From NCBI RefSeq assembly GCF_050947875.1, contig NC_134569.1, forward strand, positions 37,113,277-37,177,276: a stretch of DNA of 64,000 nucleotides. The letters are read 5' to 3'. This document shows, piece after piece, positions 63,591-64,000 of this stretch. Position 1 is the stretch's first letter. Every line of letters begins with the position of its first letter. The notes beneath the pieces are model-generated. The model saw nothing but the letters and a program-made list of their open reading frames with translations, searched no databases and was not told where the DNA came from. The translations under genes and the position numbers were made by a program. Origin of the DNA: Dermacentor variabilis (taxonomy: Eukaryota; Arthropoda; Arachnida; Ixodida; Ixodidae).

Positions 63591-64000
63591 TCACATCTAA
63601 ATTATTGTACGTTGATTTGGGGCACAACAACAAAAAGAAACATAAATAAAATACTTGTTCTACAAAAAAGGATAATTCGCTACGTTGGAAACATTGAACG
63701 TCTGGGAAACACACGCAAATCATTTGAAAGGTTCAATATCGTTCGGGTTGACAATGTTTACTCATACCGCTTGTTGAACACACTCTACTTTTCAAATAGA
63801 GAACTCTCGGACTTTATTACAGCCTTATCATGTCTAGAGCGTCGTGTTATTACAGTACCTACAAGAAACACCCATATATGGTCTATACCGCGATTTCATA
63901 CCACTTATAAATATCAAACTTTGGCATACAACGTCCCAACAACACTAAACACGTATGAAAACACAACCAGTTGCAGTAAAAAACAGTTACGTTCTTTCTT
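63591..64000 (+). pseudogene. CR1-like LINE, RT C-terminal region, cut by the window edge
   Basis: The frame from 63591 (SHLNYCTLIWGTTTKRNIN) is open without a stop for 136 codons to the end of the window. It shows the order typical of CR1/jockey-type RT tails: SHLNYCTLIWG, KILVLQKRIIRYVGN, the segment VRVDNVYSYRLLNTLYF, and VPTRNTHIWSIPRFHTTYK followed by LAYNVPTTLN. An in-frame TAA at 63549 and loss of similarity upstream place the 5' truncation at about 63585. The 3' part lies beyond the window. It has no start codon, so it is a fragment, but a fairly fresh one. It differs from the CR1-like fragment at 22646-23290. Confidence 0.87.

Overview
The window looks like nuclear DNA of a hard tick (Ixodidae). 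This is inferred, not proven. It carries seven tRNA-derived SINE copies with the layout of the tick Ruka family, several RNase H-bearing non-LTR retrotransposons, a decayed Ty3/Gypsy element, long AC/GT microsatellites, and no bacterial gene organisation. I found no host protein-coding gene, rRNA or functional tRNA that I can defend. It reads as a transposon-rich intergenic or intronic stretch.

Layout. 1-2372: nothing recognised. 2373-5701: a non-LTR element whose 5' part is inverted, bounded by a 13-bp target-site duplication (TSD). 6624-8232: a second non-LTR element of another family, also 5'-inverted, also with a 13-bp TSD. 8233-15400: mostly unassigned, with two GC-rich stretches and one 57-bp retroposed fragment. 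15405-15990: two SINEs. 16371-16606: a long AC microsatellite. 18024-22426: a hairpin repeat, then a 5'-truncated Ty3/Gypsy element (gag, protease, RT/RNase H, integrase, one LTR). 22646-23290: CR1-like RT fragment on the minus strand. 25395-25512: a 3'-UTR-only non-LTR copy. 27724-27976: SINE. 28575-29561: a roughly 1-kb non-autonomous element with terminal inverted repeats. 29562-41700: mostly unassigned, with a GT microsatellite and an exact-period 12-bp minisatellite (40986-41117). 41705-45235: three SINEs and a ~148-bp tandem repeat. 47058-53705: an RNase H-containing LINE fragment followed by a nearly full-length but broken two-ORF LINE, itself invaded by two hairpin retroposons with clear TSDs. 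57393-60385: two more 3' copies of that LINE group and a well-preserved SINE with an 11-bp TSD. 62224-62337: a 46-bp tandem duplication ending in a hairpin. 63591-64000: the C-terminal part of a CR1-like RT, open to the window edge.

How the parts relate. The RNase H LINEs would supply the endonuclease/RT machinery. The SINEs, the 3'-UTR-only copies and the hairpin repeats have the 8-13 bp TSDs or 5' truncation expected of passengers of such machinery. The strongest observations are the two textbook 5' inversions, with TSD and priming-site microhomology readable at base level, and a family of short palindromic retroposons that insert with TSDs and, in one copy, start exactly at the palindrome axis. 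Most long open frames outside these elements are what chance gives in GC-rich or simple-repeat DNA and are left out.
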